Source: Datnioides undecimradiatus (lineage: Eukaryota; Chordata; Actinopteri; Lobotiformes; Datnioididae). Taken from it: a stretch of 64,000 nucleotides of DNA. Of the stretch, positions 32,101 through 44,700 are shown piece after piece. Within the stretch, counting starts at the first letter, position 1; every line of letters starts with the position of its first letter. Location of the stretch: positions 682,001 to 746,000 of the forward strand of contig WARS01000044.1 of assembly GCA_008933995.1 (NCBI GenBank). The letters are read 5' to 3'. The notes under the pieces were generated by a model that did not search any database, was not told where the DNA came from, and saw only the letters and a list, made by a program, of their open reading frames with translations. Both the position numbers and the translations under genes were made by a program.

Positions 32101-35100
32101 TATTTGGGATTTGAAGCAAATCATGCTTTGTGCATGTAAAAATGACAAATTAATTCCTGCCATGACTGCAGCTGGAGCATATCATCCTGAAGGCCCCCCC
32201 TCTGCACCACCACCAAATGGAATGCCTGGGGTTGGATTGATAAAAAAAAAAAAAATCATGCAAATCTCTCTGCTCCCCAGCAAATCATCCCTCTAACGGG
32301 AATTATCAGGCCGTATTTGAAACCCAACTCTCTTCAGCACAGAAAACGTTGAATTCGGAGTGACACACTCATACGAGAAAGCCAGCCTTGAGTGCATTAT
32401 ATAGACTCTCTCCCTGTCAATCACGCATCGCACAAACAGGTCACATTCTATACATTCCCGTAGGCTGGGGTGGGTGGCAGCCAGGAAAAGAGAAGGGGGT
32501 GGGGGCTGGGGGGGGGTAGGGTGGTGAGGGGCTGGTTTGAGCCCAGTGCTTTAGAGCCACTTTCGGTTTCTCCACGGCGCAAACGCCCTCCCATTGGCAT
32601 TCAGTCTCTGATGAGCCCGCCGAGCCGCAATGGAGTCGCCTGATGGAACGCCATGGCAACGGCCGACACCTGGCAAGAGTTCATCCCACCTCCTCTCTCT
32701 CTCCCTCCACCATCATCCCCCTTTCCCTCCCTCTCCTCCCCCCCAGATGCTGGAACATATTTCCCTCAGACTGACTGAAAGCCCCTGTGAACAAATAATG
32801 GGTGCACGCCAGTCTAAATAAAGTGCGGTTTATGAGTTGCGGTCAGAAACGTCTCCCTCTGCCCCTCTCTCTCTTGCTCGCTTTTTAATGTTCTGCACAA
32901 AAAAACAGTTGCCAACATTTTTTTTTCCTTTTTTTGAGGCCATATGGCTGGTTGGTGATTATACAAAGCCATTTTTTCCTTTCTCACAGTGAGGCACATA
33001 GTCAAATAAAAGAGAGCGGCTCCACACCAGTAGTCTGCAAACCCATTTTGTAGAATGGAACAAGGCTCCCAAGCCAAAACAAACCAATGTGTCCCTTTGC
33101 CATTTTTCAGCCCCAGCTTTTCAATATGTTAGACCTTAGTGTTAAATAAATCTTCTGCAGCAAGCAACGACTCAGCTGTGTTATCAATTAATCAAATTAA
33201 TCAGGACTAGAGGGAGTTTTGCAAGGGGCTTGCAATTCACTCAGAGGTTGCATAAATATTCAAGTAAACCACTGTTGATGGAAACCCCAGAAACATTAAT
33301 CACATAAATCCAAACTTACTGATGATGGAGGATACTGCAGTGCTGTTTCGGTGTTCTTTGCACAGAAGTCAGATTCAAGTCTTTGTTATTAATAATATGT
33401 GGATATATATAAATCCATCTTTCCAAGACTGACCTGAGAAGACTTCATCAAGACATCTATTTCATGTCTTGTACGGAGCTGGAGTCAAAACATGTTTAGC
33501 CAAGATGGAGAAAGCTAGCTTAGCTTTGCCCAAACGGGGGGGGGAGCTTACAGAGTTAACCAGAGTTGACCAGTAAAAAAAAAAGGTGTAAGATCTATGG
33601 TTTCAGAAGGTTATGTGCAATGAAAAATCGAGAAAACTAGCAATCTGTGATAAAAACATATGCGTTATGCGTGGAAGCGGTTTAGATTCTACACCATCTG
33701 CAGAAGTAATTCTAGATATATGTGTGGCAATTTACCAAGTTTGTAAAATTAAACTGTCAATAACATTAGCCTGTCACTCAAAGCAGCACCTCTTGCAATG
33801 TAACTCCATTAGCGGTGCAGCATGCTGTACTAGCACGTTGAAGCAAAAACAGGTGGAACATGATTAAGCTAACGTATTGCTTAGATTATTGAACCGTTAA
33901 TAAAACCTCATGGCTTCAAAGAATGCCGAACTATCAAATTAAGTGAGAATACTTTTCATTAGTCTCAGGTCTTCATATCTAATAACATGACAGATTCATC
34001 TTAAGATACACGACACACCATCAGATATAAGGGCATCACTGACAGCTGTCAGGATGAATTCTTGCGTCAGATAATAAAAATATGAACCAAAGGAAGTAAA
34101 CGACCATTTTCACTTGGTCCCCTGGTGATTTTGCACGTTCATAAATACACCAGCTATCAAGACTTGGTTTAGCAACCTGTGATTAGTCTCTGGGTTAATG
34201 CCATGGTTTAGTGAGGCCCTTAGTTTCAGTTTCTTTGGGTCTGGCAGCATATACAGGACTCACTTACAGACCTAAAACCAATCTGTGAAGGCCAAATCAT
34301 GCCAGTAGAATAAACAAGATGGCTGCTGCTGTAAAATAAAGGAAAAAGATTTGAGGTTTTATTAAAGAGAACAGCATGAAAGATCAAATAGTCCAACAAC
34401 TCCCTGTTATAGTTAGTGACCAGTATATAGTTTTTTCCCCCCATCTTTCTAATGTTTCTGCAATGAAGCATGTGGCCATCGCTTAAATTATTTATGCTCC
34501 GAGTATGAAGTTACAGTGGAACGGAGAAAAGTGGAGAAAAATGGTGACTGGTGTCTCATAAAATTATGAGACAGAGTAATAATTTTAAATAGTGTAATAG
34601 AGCTACGTTTAATTCTAGTAGGTGATCATGCTGCTCTCACCATAATCATATTAATTCATGCACGCGAGGTGGAAAATACCTATTTGTGAGCCTATTACAA
34701 CAGTACTGTACTAACAATCACTGCGTGAGCCAAACAACACTCAGCAAGTTGGATATTTTTCTCTAATCCCAGTAACAACAAACTCTTGTAACTTGCAGGG
34801 AAAATGAGCAGAACAACCTGCATGGTGCATTGCCATCGAAATTAAAAACTTTGGAGAAGGTGTGGTAAACTGTGTGGAATGTAATGTAACCAAAAAGAAA
34901 AAAAAAACGTGTTTTAGCCCTTAGTGACTGCTCTGCTTTCAGTCTTTCTGTGACAAATTGTGCTTAATGTGTAATGTAATGTGTGTTGAGTATTTAAGTG
35001 GTTTTATATAAATGCCAGTAGCAGCGTACTAACTCGATGTTTATGGAGGCTTAAGAGGGTCTGGATAATATCTAGATATTGTGGCACTCAGGTATGTCAG

Positions 35101-38100
35101 CATGATACAAACACTTACTTATGTAGAAAATGTCAGAGAAATCTCTGCAACACCATTTCAGAATTGAGCCTTTTCAAGATTGCACACTGTTTTAATCTCT
35201 TGTATCTCAGGTTCAGCACCATGTCAGTGAGAAGGAAAGGTAGCCAGGATTTAAACCCCGGCCTGAGAGGAGCCAGAAGTGTTAATGAGCATTAAAAAGC
35301 TCTTAAAATGTAATCATCTCCATGGACCCTTGCTCTGAGGTAATGCCTATCACATGGCCTCTGTTGGCAACCTCACTCCTAACCACAATGCACTCTCTTC
35401 CAGGCCAAGACTCATGAAGCCCGAACCCCTGAATCAACCAGCTCAGTCTGCAATGTTACAGGACCATTCATAGACACGCAGTGTGGTGGAAAAACAGAAG
35501 AGGCAGCTATATTACAGCATTTAATACAACGATCTACTTTCTACTTTCATATGTTCTGGTGTGAGAATTCAAGTTTTCATCAATTACGTCATTCATTAGA
35601 AAACACTTTTGTCTCTGTGGGAACAATTATTAGGTAGTTGGTCTTTTGTATAAATTGGACAATCACATATCTGTCCATTCACTGGGAAAATGAGAGCAGG
35701 TCACAAAAAATATGACCCTCCCTTTGCACCGATCAATGGACCGACTGGGATAGATGTGAATGACAGGTGTGAAGTGGCCAAAATACGCCGTACACGACCA
35801 AAAACAATAGTCTTTGTGTTTGCAGGAAGAAGACAAATAGTTGACAAAGAGTTTGTGCGTGACATGCTACATCAATGTCACGCTGAAGGGTCTGAAAAAA
35901 CGTGGCGGATGTTTGGTCTTGGTCCATGGATAGGCTACCTTTTCTGGAATTCCACTTAAGATGGAAAGAAAATGAAAAGTGAATACTCTGGTGTTTTGCA
36001 TCAGCCAAACTACCATCACCAAAAGAATGAAAAAGAATAATTTCCTATAAAATAGCGGATCTTGGTTCTTTTTTTAAAAAAATAGGAAATGTTCCATTCA
36101 ACCGTATTTCATATGTGGCAGAGATACTAAGCATTCATAACTGTCTGCGTGAGAGGCAGATTTTGGGATGGAGGACGGCAAACAAGTAGTAAGAAAATTA
36201 CTGAGGCATTACTGGTTTGAATCCCCTGAAGGTTACTGACAAGCAGCACTGGGGGTTAAAACAACCAGGTGCCTTGGCATTGAGCAGATCTGGCAAACTC
36301 ATCAGCACCTTGGACTTCCATTAGGTACTGCAAACATTTGTCTAGCTCAAAGATCAATATTAATTGAGAGAAATGGTAAGATCATTGCTAATGTAGCTAG
36401 TATAATACATTAAATAAGATGGTATCTGTGCTGTTAGCTTGTGCAGGAGGCTAACAATGGGAATGCCATCTAATGTTAAATGTGTGAGAGAGGGATTTCT
36501 CTGCCTTTAACCCATGCTGCCCATTAACAGTTGGGCACAGGTTATTTCTTACTACTATGCTGTGTAATCTCTGGTGTCACAGCTACCAGAGTTTCATGTG
36601 TCATGTAGCATAGTAGAAACAAAAGCTAAAGGGGGATGAGTGTCAAATCTGTAATTGTACTAGTTTCCAGCAAGTTACTTTGTGCTTATACACTCAAAAT
36701 GAACATCTATAAACTGCTGTGCACGCATCCTAGATCGTAACAAGGAAGTCTATCTAGACCAGGAAGTCAATCTATGTGGTAGTCAAACATACTCTCACCT
36801 CTCTGAAGTAAATATGTGCAGGGGAAAGTATAAATTCAGAGCACGGTGACACTAAACTTCTATTCACTTGTAAAGGGTATCAACACCTTCTGGGTGTAAC
36901 TAATTTGTGTCACTACAACAGCTACGGTAACACTAACTCACGCTGCCTGTGGGATTTATTAGCTTTCAGTGCAAAATTAAACAAGTCTGCTTTTACATAA
37001 CCACCTCAAAATGGCCATCGTAAATTAACACACTCTAGCTGACGCTTCTGGTGTGTAACAGTGTTGTACCTCTGCTGTAAGAGCAGTCATGTATAGCAAG
37101 CACTGGGGGACAAACATCGCTCTGTCTGCTTGATTACAACAAATAAATACGACTGGGAGAGGGATACATCTTCCGTGAGAGTGTGTACGGAGCACAGCAC
37201 CAGGATGTATTTATGAATTGAAGCAAAGAAACTTGAAATGTCAATCTCTCCATGAGCAGCGGGGTAGCAATGGTTAGTTACAGAACATTTTCTGAGTCAC
37301 TCATTCAAACTTTGTTTTACAGCGCTGACACGCACTCATGACAAGCAGCTAAAATGCTGCCTAATAAATATCGCCTCCGTTTTTATGCCTGCTTTGAGGT
37401 AGCCCTAATTAACCAGGCACTACACGCGCTCCCCAGTGACATATGTCCAAGCCTGAGCCAAAAATAACACTTCCCTGAGGGAGGACGGAGGAGGAGAAGG
37501 CGAGTGCTTTGTTGGGTGTCTAAGTTGCATGCGTAGGTATCTGTGTTGTATACTGTGTGTGTGTGTCTTGTAAGAAAAAAATGTTCCAAGGTCCAGAGAG
37601 TCTCAGATGTTCAATTCGAGTGCGGCTGCACATTTGCATTAAGAGTAGAGGCCTGGGTCTCTGGTGGAAGCTCCCAGAGGAGTGCTTCAGAGGCCGAGGC
37701 CCCGGGCGATGAGAAGAGTCTGCTTCCATGTGAGTGAGGCTCAGGCTCAGCCACCTGTGAGAAGGTTGAGGAGGAGGAGGGAGGGAGGGAAAACAGAGAT
37801 GCTGCGATGCAGATATATTGTGATAAAATAAAGACAGAAAAATAACGTGGTACACTCGTCAGTTCATCCATATGCCTTTCACTGCGGTTTGTAGAGGTGG
37901 AGGTGAAGCTGTGGCAAACTCTGATCATAGAGGGCAGAGGAGGGCTGAGCGGGTCTATGAACCCAAATGACTGTGCAGTGAGGTGAGGAAACAAGCAATA
38001 AGTTATCAAAGGGATTTCTGCACATAAAGAGAGGCTCTTAGAATCTTCCTGCTCAGTGGTTGTTTTGCCATGCATCGTCTCTTCAACCTCTTCGCTCCAC

Positions 38101-38199
38101 TTTGCAGTTTCAGTCATTTTTCACCTTGGTTTTCAAAGAGTGTCAGTCTGGTCAACTTTGTGAAAAAAAAACAACAGTAGACCTCGCTTATTTTTAATT
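29161..38199. other. Gene-free stretch of the dlx6a-sem1 interval
   Basis: No coding exon recognised on either strand; the open frames present are short and match no family I know. Small low-complexity tracts occur (A/GA run 31014-31041, C/T-rich 31310-31385, A13 near 32241). Around 33465-33560 there is a weak, partial match to the teleost 'agctagcttagc' repeat. Around 36200-36240 GGTTTGAATCC resembles a tRNA-type B box, possibly an old SINE tail. Confidence 0.5.
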
Positions 38200-38520
38200 A
38201 TTATGACAAACATGTTAGCAAACATTTGCTACTGTTGCAACTGTTTACTAGTCTAGCAGTAAAAGAACTAGTTTTATCGTGAGCTTGAGTCAACTCCTTT
38301 TAACTCCATTTTGGTCACCACCAAGATTTGGAGGGAAATGTTTCTCCCTTTAGCTGCTAAATGCACCAATACAATATGTCTGTTGTTCATTACTGAGCAG
38401 GTAGCAAGCTGTGGGTTTATTTGTACTGCAGCTGGAAACACAGTTAATGAATAATGAGACTGACATAAAAACAGTGAGGTTTTGGGCTAGAAATTCAGAA
38501 CAATCAGCCGAATGACACTA
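38200..38520. repeat. Degenerate teleost interspersed repeat
   Basis: Contains, in order, 'ctccattttggtcaccacca', 'tttggagggaaatgtttctc', 'tttagctgctaaatgcacca', 'gagcaggtagcaagctgtgg' and 'cagtgaggttttgggctaga'. I recognise these as successive parts of a repeat found in many copies in percomorph genomes. Recognition is from memory; borders approximate. Confidence 0.5.
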
Positions 38521-40428
38521 AGATGTCATGTAGAGTGGAGGAGGTGTGGCTTATGTGACCACGAGGCACACCTCTCATATAACAGGTAGACTCGTCTTTC
38601 ATTGTCATTTTAAAAATATACATTACTGCAGCTTCAGCAGTAGCTGTCTTTAGTTATTACTGTTGTTGCTGGCATGTTTTTCATGAAAATTTGTTTTATG
38701 CATTTACCTCTCAATCTATTTGACAGATAATGACAGAAAACTTTATTGGAAAATGGCTGAAATATAGACTTCATAAATTCAAATGTACCCAATTGCTCAA
38801 ACTAATTGTGCCTCTGCACTGTTAGATTAATATGGCACTGCACTGTTGAATCCAATCCCAGACGTCTACCACAAACCCATGAGCCAAGAGCTGAAGAGCT
38901 GATCCTTTTTATCCAAGAGTGATAATTGGTTGCGTCAAGTCTGGATTCAAACATGTGGTTTCAAGAAACAGCTGTTTCTTATACATCACCTACCAAAAAC
39001 AAAATCAGCATTTGCACCTATATGTGCCCCCAAATGTTCACTGAGAGCCAGAAGTTCAGATCCAAACATAAAGAGCTAATTGATATTTTTCCACAAACAG
39101 CATCCAGCAAAGCTCTCTAATGGCCTTAAATCTTAATCATTGCAGTTGCTCTAGACTAGACATGACATCATGGCAACAGGTAGCCCAGTTTGTTCCACGG
39201 GTCTTTAATCATCAAGATTGCCATCATAATGGCTGAGTGGGCCAGCGGTTCACAAAAGAAGGCCTCTCTGTGTGGAGGAGTCAGATAAGGTGTGTCCCTG
39301 CTTCAAAGAGTCTGGAAACAGAAGAGAGGAGAACAGTGTTTCCTTTATTATATTAAGATGAGACTTCAGAACTGTTGCATTTATGAACCTGGAAGTGGCA
39401 TTAATCAGCCATAATGGAAATGAACAGAACATAATTTCTTACAGGAATGAAGATGTTCTTTAAATACGGTGCATTGAACTGAAGAACCACACATGGCTCT
39501 CAGATTCTGGACTCCGGAGACAATCACCAGCTATAGACTCAAACCATCACCAATGATCAGACCCCTGCCAAAACACAATCAACTCCCTGTCAACACATTC
39601 ATTGCACTCCTTCCTCTTCTCTCTCTCTCTCTCTCCTCTTCCCTTGTCTTCTCCTAAGCCCTGCTTGTTGGATGCCTCGGTGTCAGCCACACCAGTTATT
39701 CCTCTAATCCTAAACAGATTGGCTTCCGCCACAGAAGAAAACCCTCAGTCTGGCCGTCTCCTCGGCGCTTGCTCCGCAGAAACCCCATTAATCGGCAGCA
39801 CATGGCGATAGGTTATGGAATGGATTATGGGTCTTGCAACGTATGTGGTCCGCTGGCTGCTCCGATGGTTACATGGTGGTGTTCAGGGACACATTCCCTG
39901 ACGAGGAGACAGAATTGATCGGCGCTGTTCTCACTTTTACAGCCTCCACGACCAAAGGGGGAGGGGGACAGTTGTCAGTCATTCCTTATAGTTGCTCCCC
40001 TCAACAGCGGAGTCAATGGCTTCCTCCCTGATGTGAACACTGCATAGAAACTCATGCGGCGGGCTGAACGTGTAATTATCAAACTTGGAGCTGCTTATTA
40101 AGATGAGAAAGAGGACAAGGCGATTGTGTTTCTTTTATTTTTTGTTTCTCGGCACAATGGAGTAAGTGGAGGTCTGTGAAATCATGGCGAGGAAGAAGGA
40201 TCTGAGAGGAGGAGGACAAGAGCGGGAGAGGGAGGGGGCAGAGAGGGAGAGAGAAAAAGAGAGAGAGAGAGACATGGGGAGAATGAGATAAAGGAGAAGG
40301 AGACAATCAAACACACTTACATGAACACACTTGTATACACACATACACGCAATAGTCACAGAACATAATAGTGAGGTAACCACAGTTGTCTTTTTTCTGC
40401 TGCTGTGCCAGTAGGTGGTATGTGTGAA

Positions 40429-40430
<2 letters not shown>
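38521..40430. other. Gene-free stretch with one candidate regulatory block
   Basis: No coding exon recognised. The complex, repeat-free segment 39690-40030 (ATTCCTCTAATCC, CCCATTAATCGGC) could be regulatory. 40195-40280 is GA-rich. Confidence 0.35.

Positions 40431-40431
<1 letters not shown>

Positions 40432-40482
<51 letters not shown>
40432..40482. repeat. (TG)n microsatellite
   Basis: About 25 TG units. A shorter TG run follows at 40617-40632. Confidence 0.95.
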
Positions 40483-40484
<2 letters not shown>

Positions 40485-40876
40485 CGTGTACCTCTTAGGG
40501 GGTGGGTGAGGTCTCAGAAACACAGCTGCAAGGCCTGCTCTGCCTCTGTCATTTGTAGAACACTAGTCTGCCAAGGGTGAAAAGTGACCAAAATTATCCA
40601 AGAATCCAGGGTGAAGGGTGTGTGTGTGTGTTTGTCTGTGTGTGCATGTGGAAGGGGGTGTCCTAATTCAGGAGGAAAGGGTGAAAATTACACCTCTGCA
40701 CACATGTCCAGAGAGTGGATCATACACCGGGTGGTTGCAAAGCCTTCTGAGAACGGGAGGACAGTGTGTAGGTGTGTGGGGGTATGTGCTGTGGATTAGA
40801 TAGTGTCACTTTCTTGATGCTGTCTCATAAAAAATCCTCTGAGTTGTTAAGTAATTTACATTTCAGGTTTCATGTA

Positions 40877-41636
40877 CGGTGTTGGGCAGTAATACATTAC
40901 TGAATAAAGCGTTACATTAAATTGATTACTTCTCCCTTTTGTTACAATTTGAGACTCACTGGTCTATAAATCTATTTTAGAGTTTTTGACCACAGTTATT
41001 GCTATGAAGTTATCTTTTTAGGAGTAGTCCCTGTTGTGATATGCATGTGGGTAGTATGATTTACACTAGTCTGCCATTGTTTTTATGCTATTCCACCAAT
41101 CCACAGATAACTAGAAGATACAGTTGAATGTAAACATAACATTTGCTTGTGTGCGTCATCTTCAATTAAGTCTCTGTCTTTACTGTGAAGATACACGTCC
41201 AGGACATGCTAGTCTGTTGAGGGGGGGCTGGACGTGGGCAGGGGTATGTGCTACCCAGTAAATCTCAAAGTGCAGCTAGCCACTGATAAAGCTGTGGCAA
41301 GGAATTACCTGGGTTTTGTTCAGAGATCTTGTGTGCATGAATCTGCAGTTGAAACTATGCATTGATGCTCAGTTAATACCTTAAAACTGCAAGCTGGCTA
41401 CTTGTAAATGGTTTGTAATTTCTCTTTTCCTATGGCTGCGCATGTTAATACAGAAAATGTGATGTGTGGGTGTGGGGACTCTGGAGATTTACTTAATGGA
41501 ATCTCTAATAGAGCTAGCAGATTAAAAAAACAGTAACTTTACAGTTACTTTGAGTAATTTGTCATTTATTTACCCCTTAAACAAGTAAGAGGAAATGAGT
41601 GATTGATTAGATTTACAACTAACTTACCCAACACTG
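40877..41636. mobile_element. Non-autonomous hAT-like DNA transposon remnant, about 760 bp
   Basis: The left end is CGGTGTTGGGCAGTAA. The right end, reverse-complemented, is CAGTGTTGGGTAAGTTA. These are inverted termini of the CAGTGTTGGG type common in fish hAT-derived elements. Flanking 8-bp segments, ttcatgta (40869-40876) and cccgtgta (41637-41644), match at 5 of 8 positions with only transitions between them, as expected of an aged 8-bp target duplication. There is no transposase frame inside. Confidence 0.65.
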
Positions 41637-41746
41637 CCCGTGTACATTTGGTTAAGAATTACATTTTATTGAATTAGTGTGTAGACTTGGTGCCAGGCAT
41701 TCACTTGCTGTATATGCAAGCACACGTGACTGGTTATTTTGTCTGA

Positions 41747-41773
41747 GTGTGTGTGTGTGTGTGTGTGTGTGTA
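41747..41773. repeat. (TG)n microsatellite
   Basis: About 13 TG units, read directly. Confidence 0.9.
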
Positions 41774-44700
41774 GGCATATGTCTGTGCATGTAAGGCTGT
41801 AAACAATGGGACTGGTTCATAGACGCCACTGCCAGCGGCCCAAGGCCAGGAGGACGTCGGCTCAACAACAGCTCATACAGATGACTTCTTGGCATCTCGC
41901 CCATTATCTTCCCCCAACCAGCCCGGCCAGAACTACTCTGTGTTCTCTGGCCTTTTGCAAAGTTTAGTGAATAGACTCAGTAACAAAACTTGAGGATGAT
42001 CACAAAGATATCATCATGCTCATAGTTTGAAAACGACAGCCTACCCAGCAAGTAAAAACTACTTGAAGTGACAAACCCCTCTTTGCAGATGATAATCCGC
42101 TTTTATTTAAAAGTAATGCGCTCTTCTAGCCCACTAAAAGATGATCCAACAGGTCAGTATTTGACAGATAAACACGCAGAGTTTCTAGAATTAAAGCTCA
42201 GCAGCACTGCCAGCCTTTATGCCCTTTAGTGTGAAGTAATCAGACATGATTCAGCTCGCTGTCGTGTTTAATTTCATGTGATTTGATTAATATCCAGAAT
42301 CAGCTGGATTTTATTTCATTAGAGCTTAGGGTTAACCTCTGCACACTGCTGCCATGTACAGTGCTCAGTGTAACTGGTGCGTGTTTTTGGGCTTTTTCCT
42401 GCTTATTATTCTGAGCTGTGGATGTTCACATAATGGAAGAGAAGAGGTGTTTCACTGAACAGGTCAACTCAAAGTTACATCATTTTAAACTCTTTAGCAT
42501 CTCTTCACAGAGTTAAAAGCATTTAAAAAAGTGTGCACTTTATTACATGAGAGGATTTTTTTTGGAAACTGGCTGTAAAAACACCTGCATGCACACGGTT
42601 GTGTTTGTGTGTGTTGGGAAAAATTGACTCTGCAGCATCATAAAAGAAACAGCAACAATAAAATGTCACGAAATTTCGGGTTTTTTTTAGGCCCGTCGAC
42701 CTGTATAGTATTCTTTGAAGTTAATGGCTACAAATACTTTTTTGCATGGATGTGTGCTCAGTGGGAAATTAACTGAAATGTTTAGCTGCAGAACAAATGT
42801 TGATTTTGATAAATCGACTCATTCTGGATCAAAAGACCAGGTTATCCTCTCCAACCATCTTGTCTAAGCAGGTGGGTGGGTCCCATTAACTTTTTTGCTC
42901 ATAATGAACCATAATCTTGCTTTATAATGACTTCAGCATCATTTGAACCTTTAGGAAAATCTCATGATCTTCTGCAACAGCCATGGAAAGGATCCAGTGC
43001 AACCCTGAACTACCCCGTGGTTCCCCCTTTTGCGTGTGTTGAGATCTGAGAACCTCCCACACAATCCCAGACTGCCTTGCTCTTGATCAAAGGTACAGTG
43101 TGTTATTCAGAGCTTGAAACTATGATAAAGGGGCTCCTGTTACAATTAGTAGGAAGTTGTACATTTTTCACCGCTGCCCGCTCCCGTCATTTGGTCGGAC
43201 GATTGTGGACATGAGAGCATCGGCTCTGACCTCCGTTTCACAGTAATGATCGTGCCTTGACCCCAAGCTTTTTTATCTAAGTGATGATGACCCTGCATGT
43301 TTTTTTGTTGAGACATGACAAAGCAAGATCTGCGGCAGATGTTTGGGTGATATGATATACAACACGCCATTTGTGCGAATACTGACTGGATGGTTAAACA
43401 GTTGGGGTGATGATGGAGTTTCACTAACCCTAAACCATACTGATCTTACACAGTGCACTCACCCCTTTAACTTCACCTCCCTGGACTGTAGGACTCTTTA
43501 ACGCAGCAGCTGTAGTTCAAATCTCACATCCCGGTGTGCATGCATGGGAACTTGTCCTTTTTCCCCTCGCAGTTCCCCCCAATCCACTTCCTGCTATCTA
43601 CAGGGCCAATCTAAAGCTGCGCTATTACGATTCCTGTACTTGGTGTGTTGGCGGGCGATTTAGAACATCAACACCATCAATCAACCCGCCGATGGGGCCA
43701 ACCAGCTGGCTGAACCGTCCTGTCCCACTGCTGTACAATTTGTCATCCGACAAGGCCAAGTTGCGTTCATGTAACTACGCCCAAACCTTTCTCCCCTCTA
43801 TCTCTCCCCTCGCTAAAAACCTCTTTTGATGACTTTTTGACTCGCCCTTTCAACCACTTCCTTGAAGCCTCGGCATCTCAACTCACAACAGCCTCTTTAC
43901 CAAAAGCTTTACAATTGTTTTCTTTCACTCCCTCCATATGAGGATAATTAGGAAACACTTATAGACATCCATGGGACAAGGCTCACTTTGCTTTCTCAGG
44001 AGTGATGCTTTTCTTTCTACTGCAGTCTGTTTTATTCACTGTTTTCTCCTAGAAAAATAAGCCATGCATTGGCCATTACAAATGTTTCTCCTGTTGCTTT
44101 ATGTGGTTCGCTGAGGTGGGTCATTATCCACCAAAATATATGGCCGGCAAATAAACAAATAAATAAACATGCAATGGAGAAACCATGAGTCATAGTTCTA
44201 TAAAACTTCGGATACGGCCATCCTGCTCACATAAACTACACAAATATTTGATTTTTATGCATGCTTCCTGCGTACTTCAGCGATAATAATAGAGTAGAGC
44301 AGACTTTATATGTCCATAAAAGTCATAGACGCAGTCGATAAAAAGGACGGCTTTTCCCAAACTAATAAAACAGAAGCAAGATTGTTAATCAAGTCATCAA
44401 TTAATATGCAAAGAAGGTAGACATTGCAGCTTTGTCAGATTAAATTACTGTTCATTATTTTGCAAATTCTAATTAGAAATCTGAATTACTGCAGCTATAC
44501 ATGACAAATGGCTCTTATAGATTCCCTGCAACAATGATGTCATAGATTCCTCACGCCATAGCTTGCAACGCACACACTTGCAGACACACACACTTCCCTT
44601 CCTAATTGCTCAGTGTTCACTGCCTTATTTCTTGGTCTCTTTTGCTCTGCAGGCCAGCTGAGAGGCCCCTGGGGGCACTGTGGGGGCCTTAGAGTTGTCC

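Noticed and set aside
35690..35959. Open frame of 89 codons in the dlx6a-sem1 interval
   Set aside because: No splice context, no recognisable family, and codon content is not convincing; expected by chance in 34 kb.
36200..36240. GGTTTGAATCC as part of a tRNA gene or young SINE
   Set aside because: No convincing A box or cloverleaf; at most an old SINE remnant.
37611..38117. Minus-strand open frame of 168 codons
   Set aside because: Ser/Pro/Leu-rich from C/T-rich DNA, with no domain recognised and no conserved start context.
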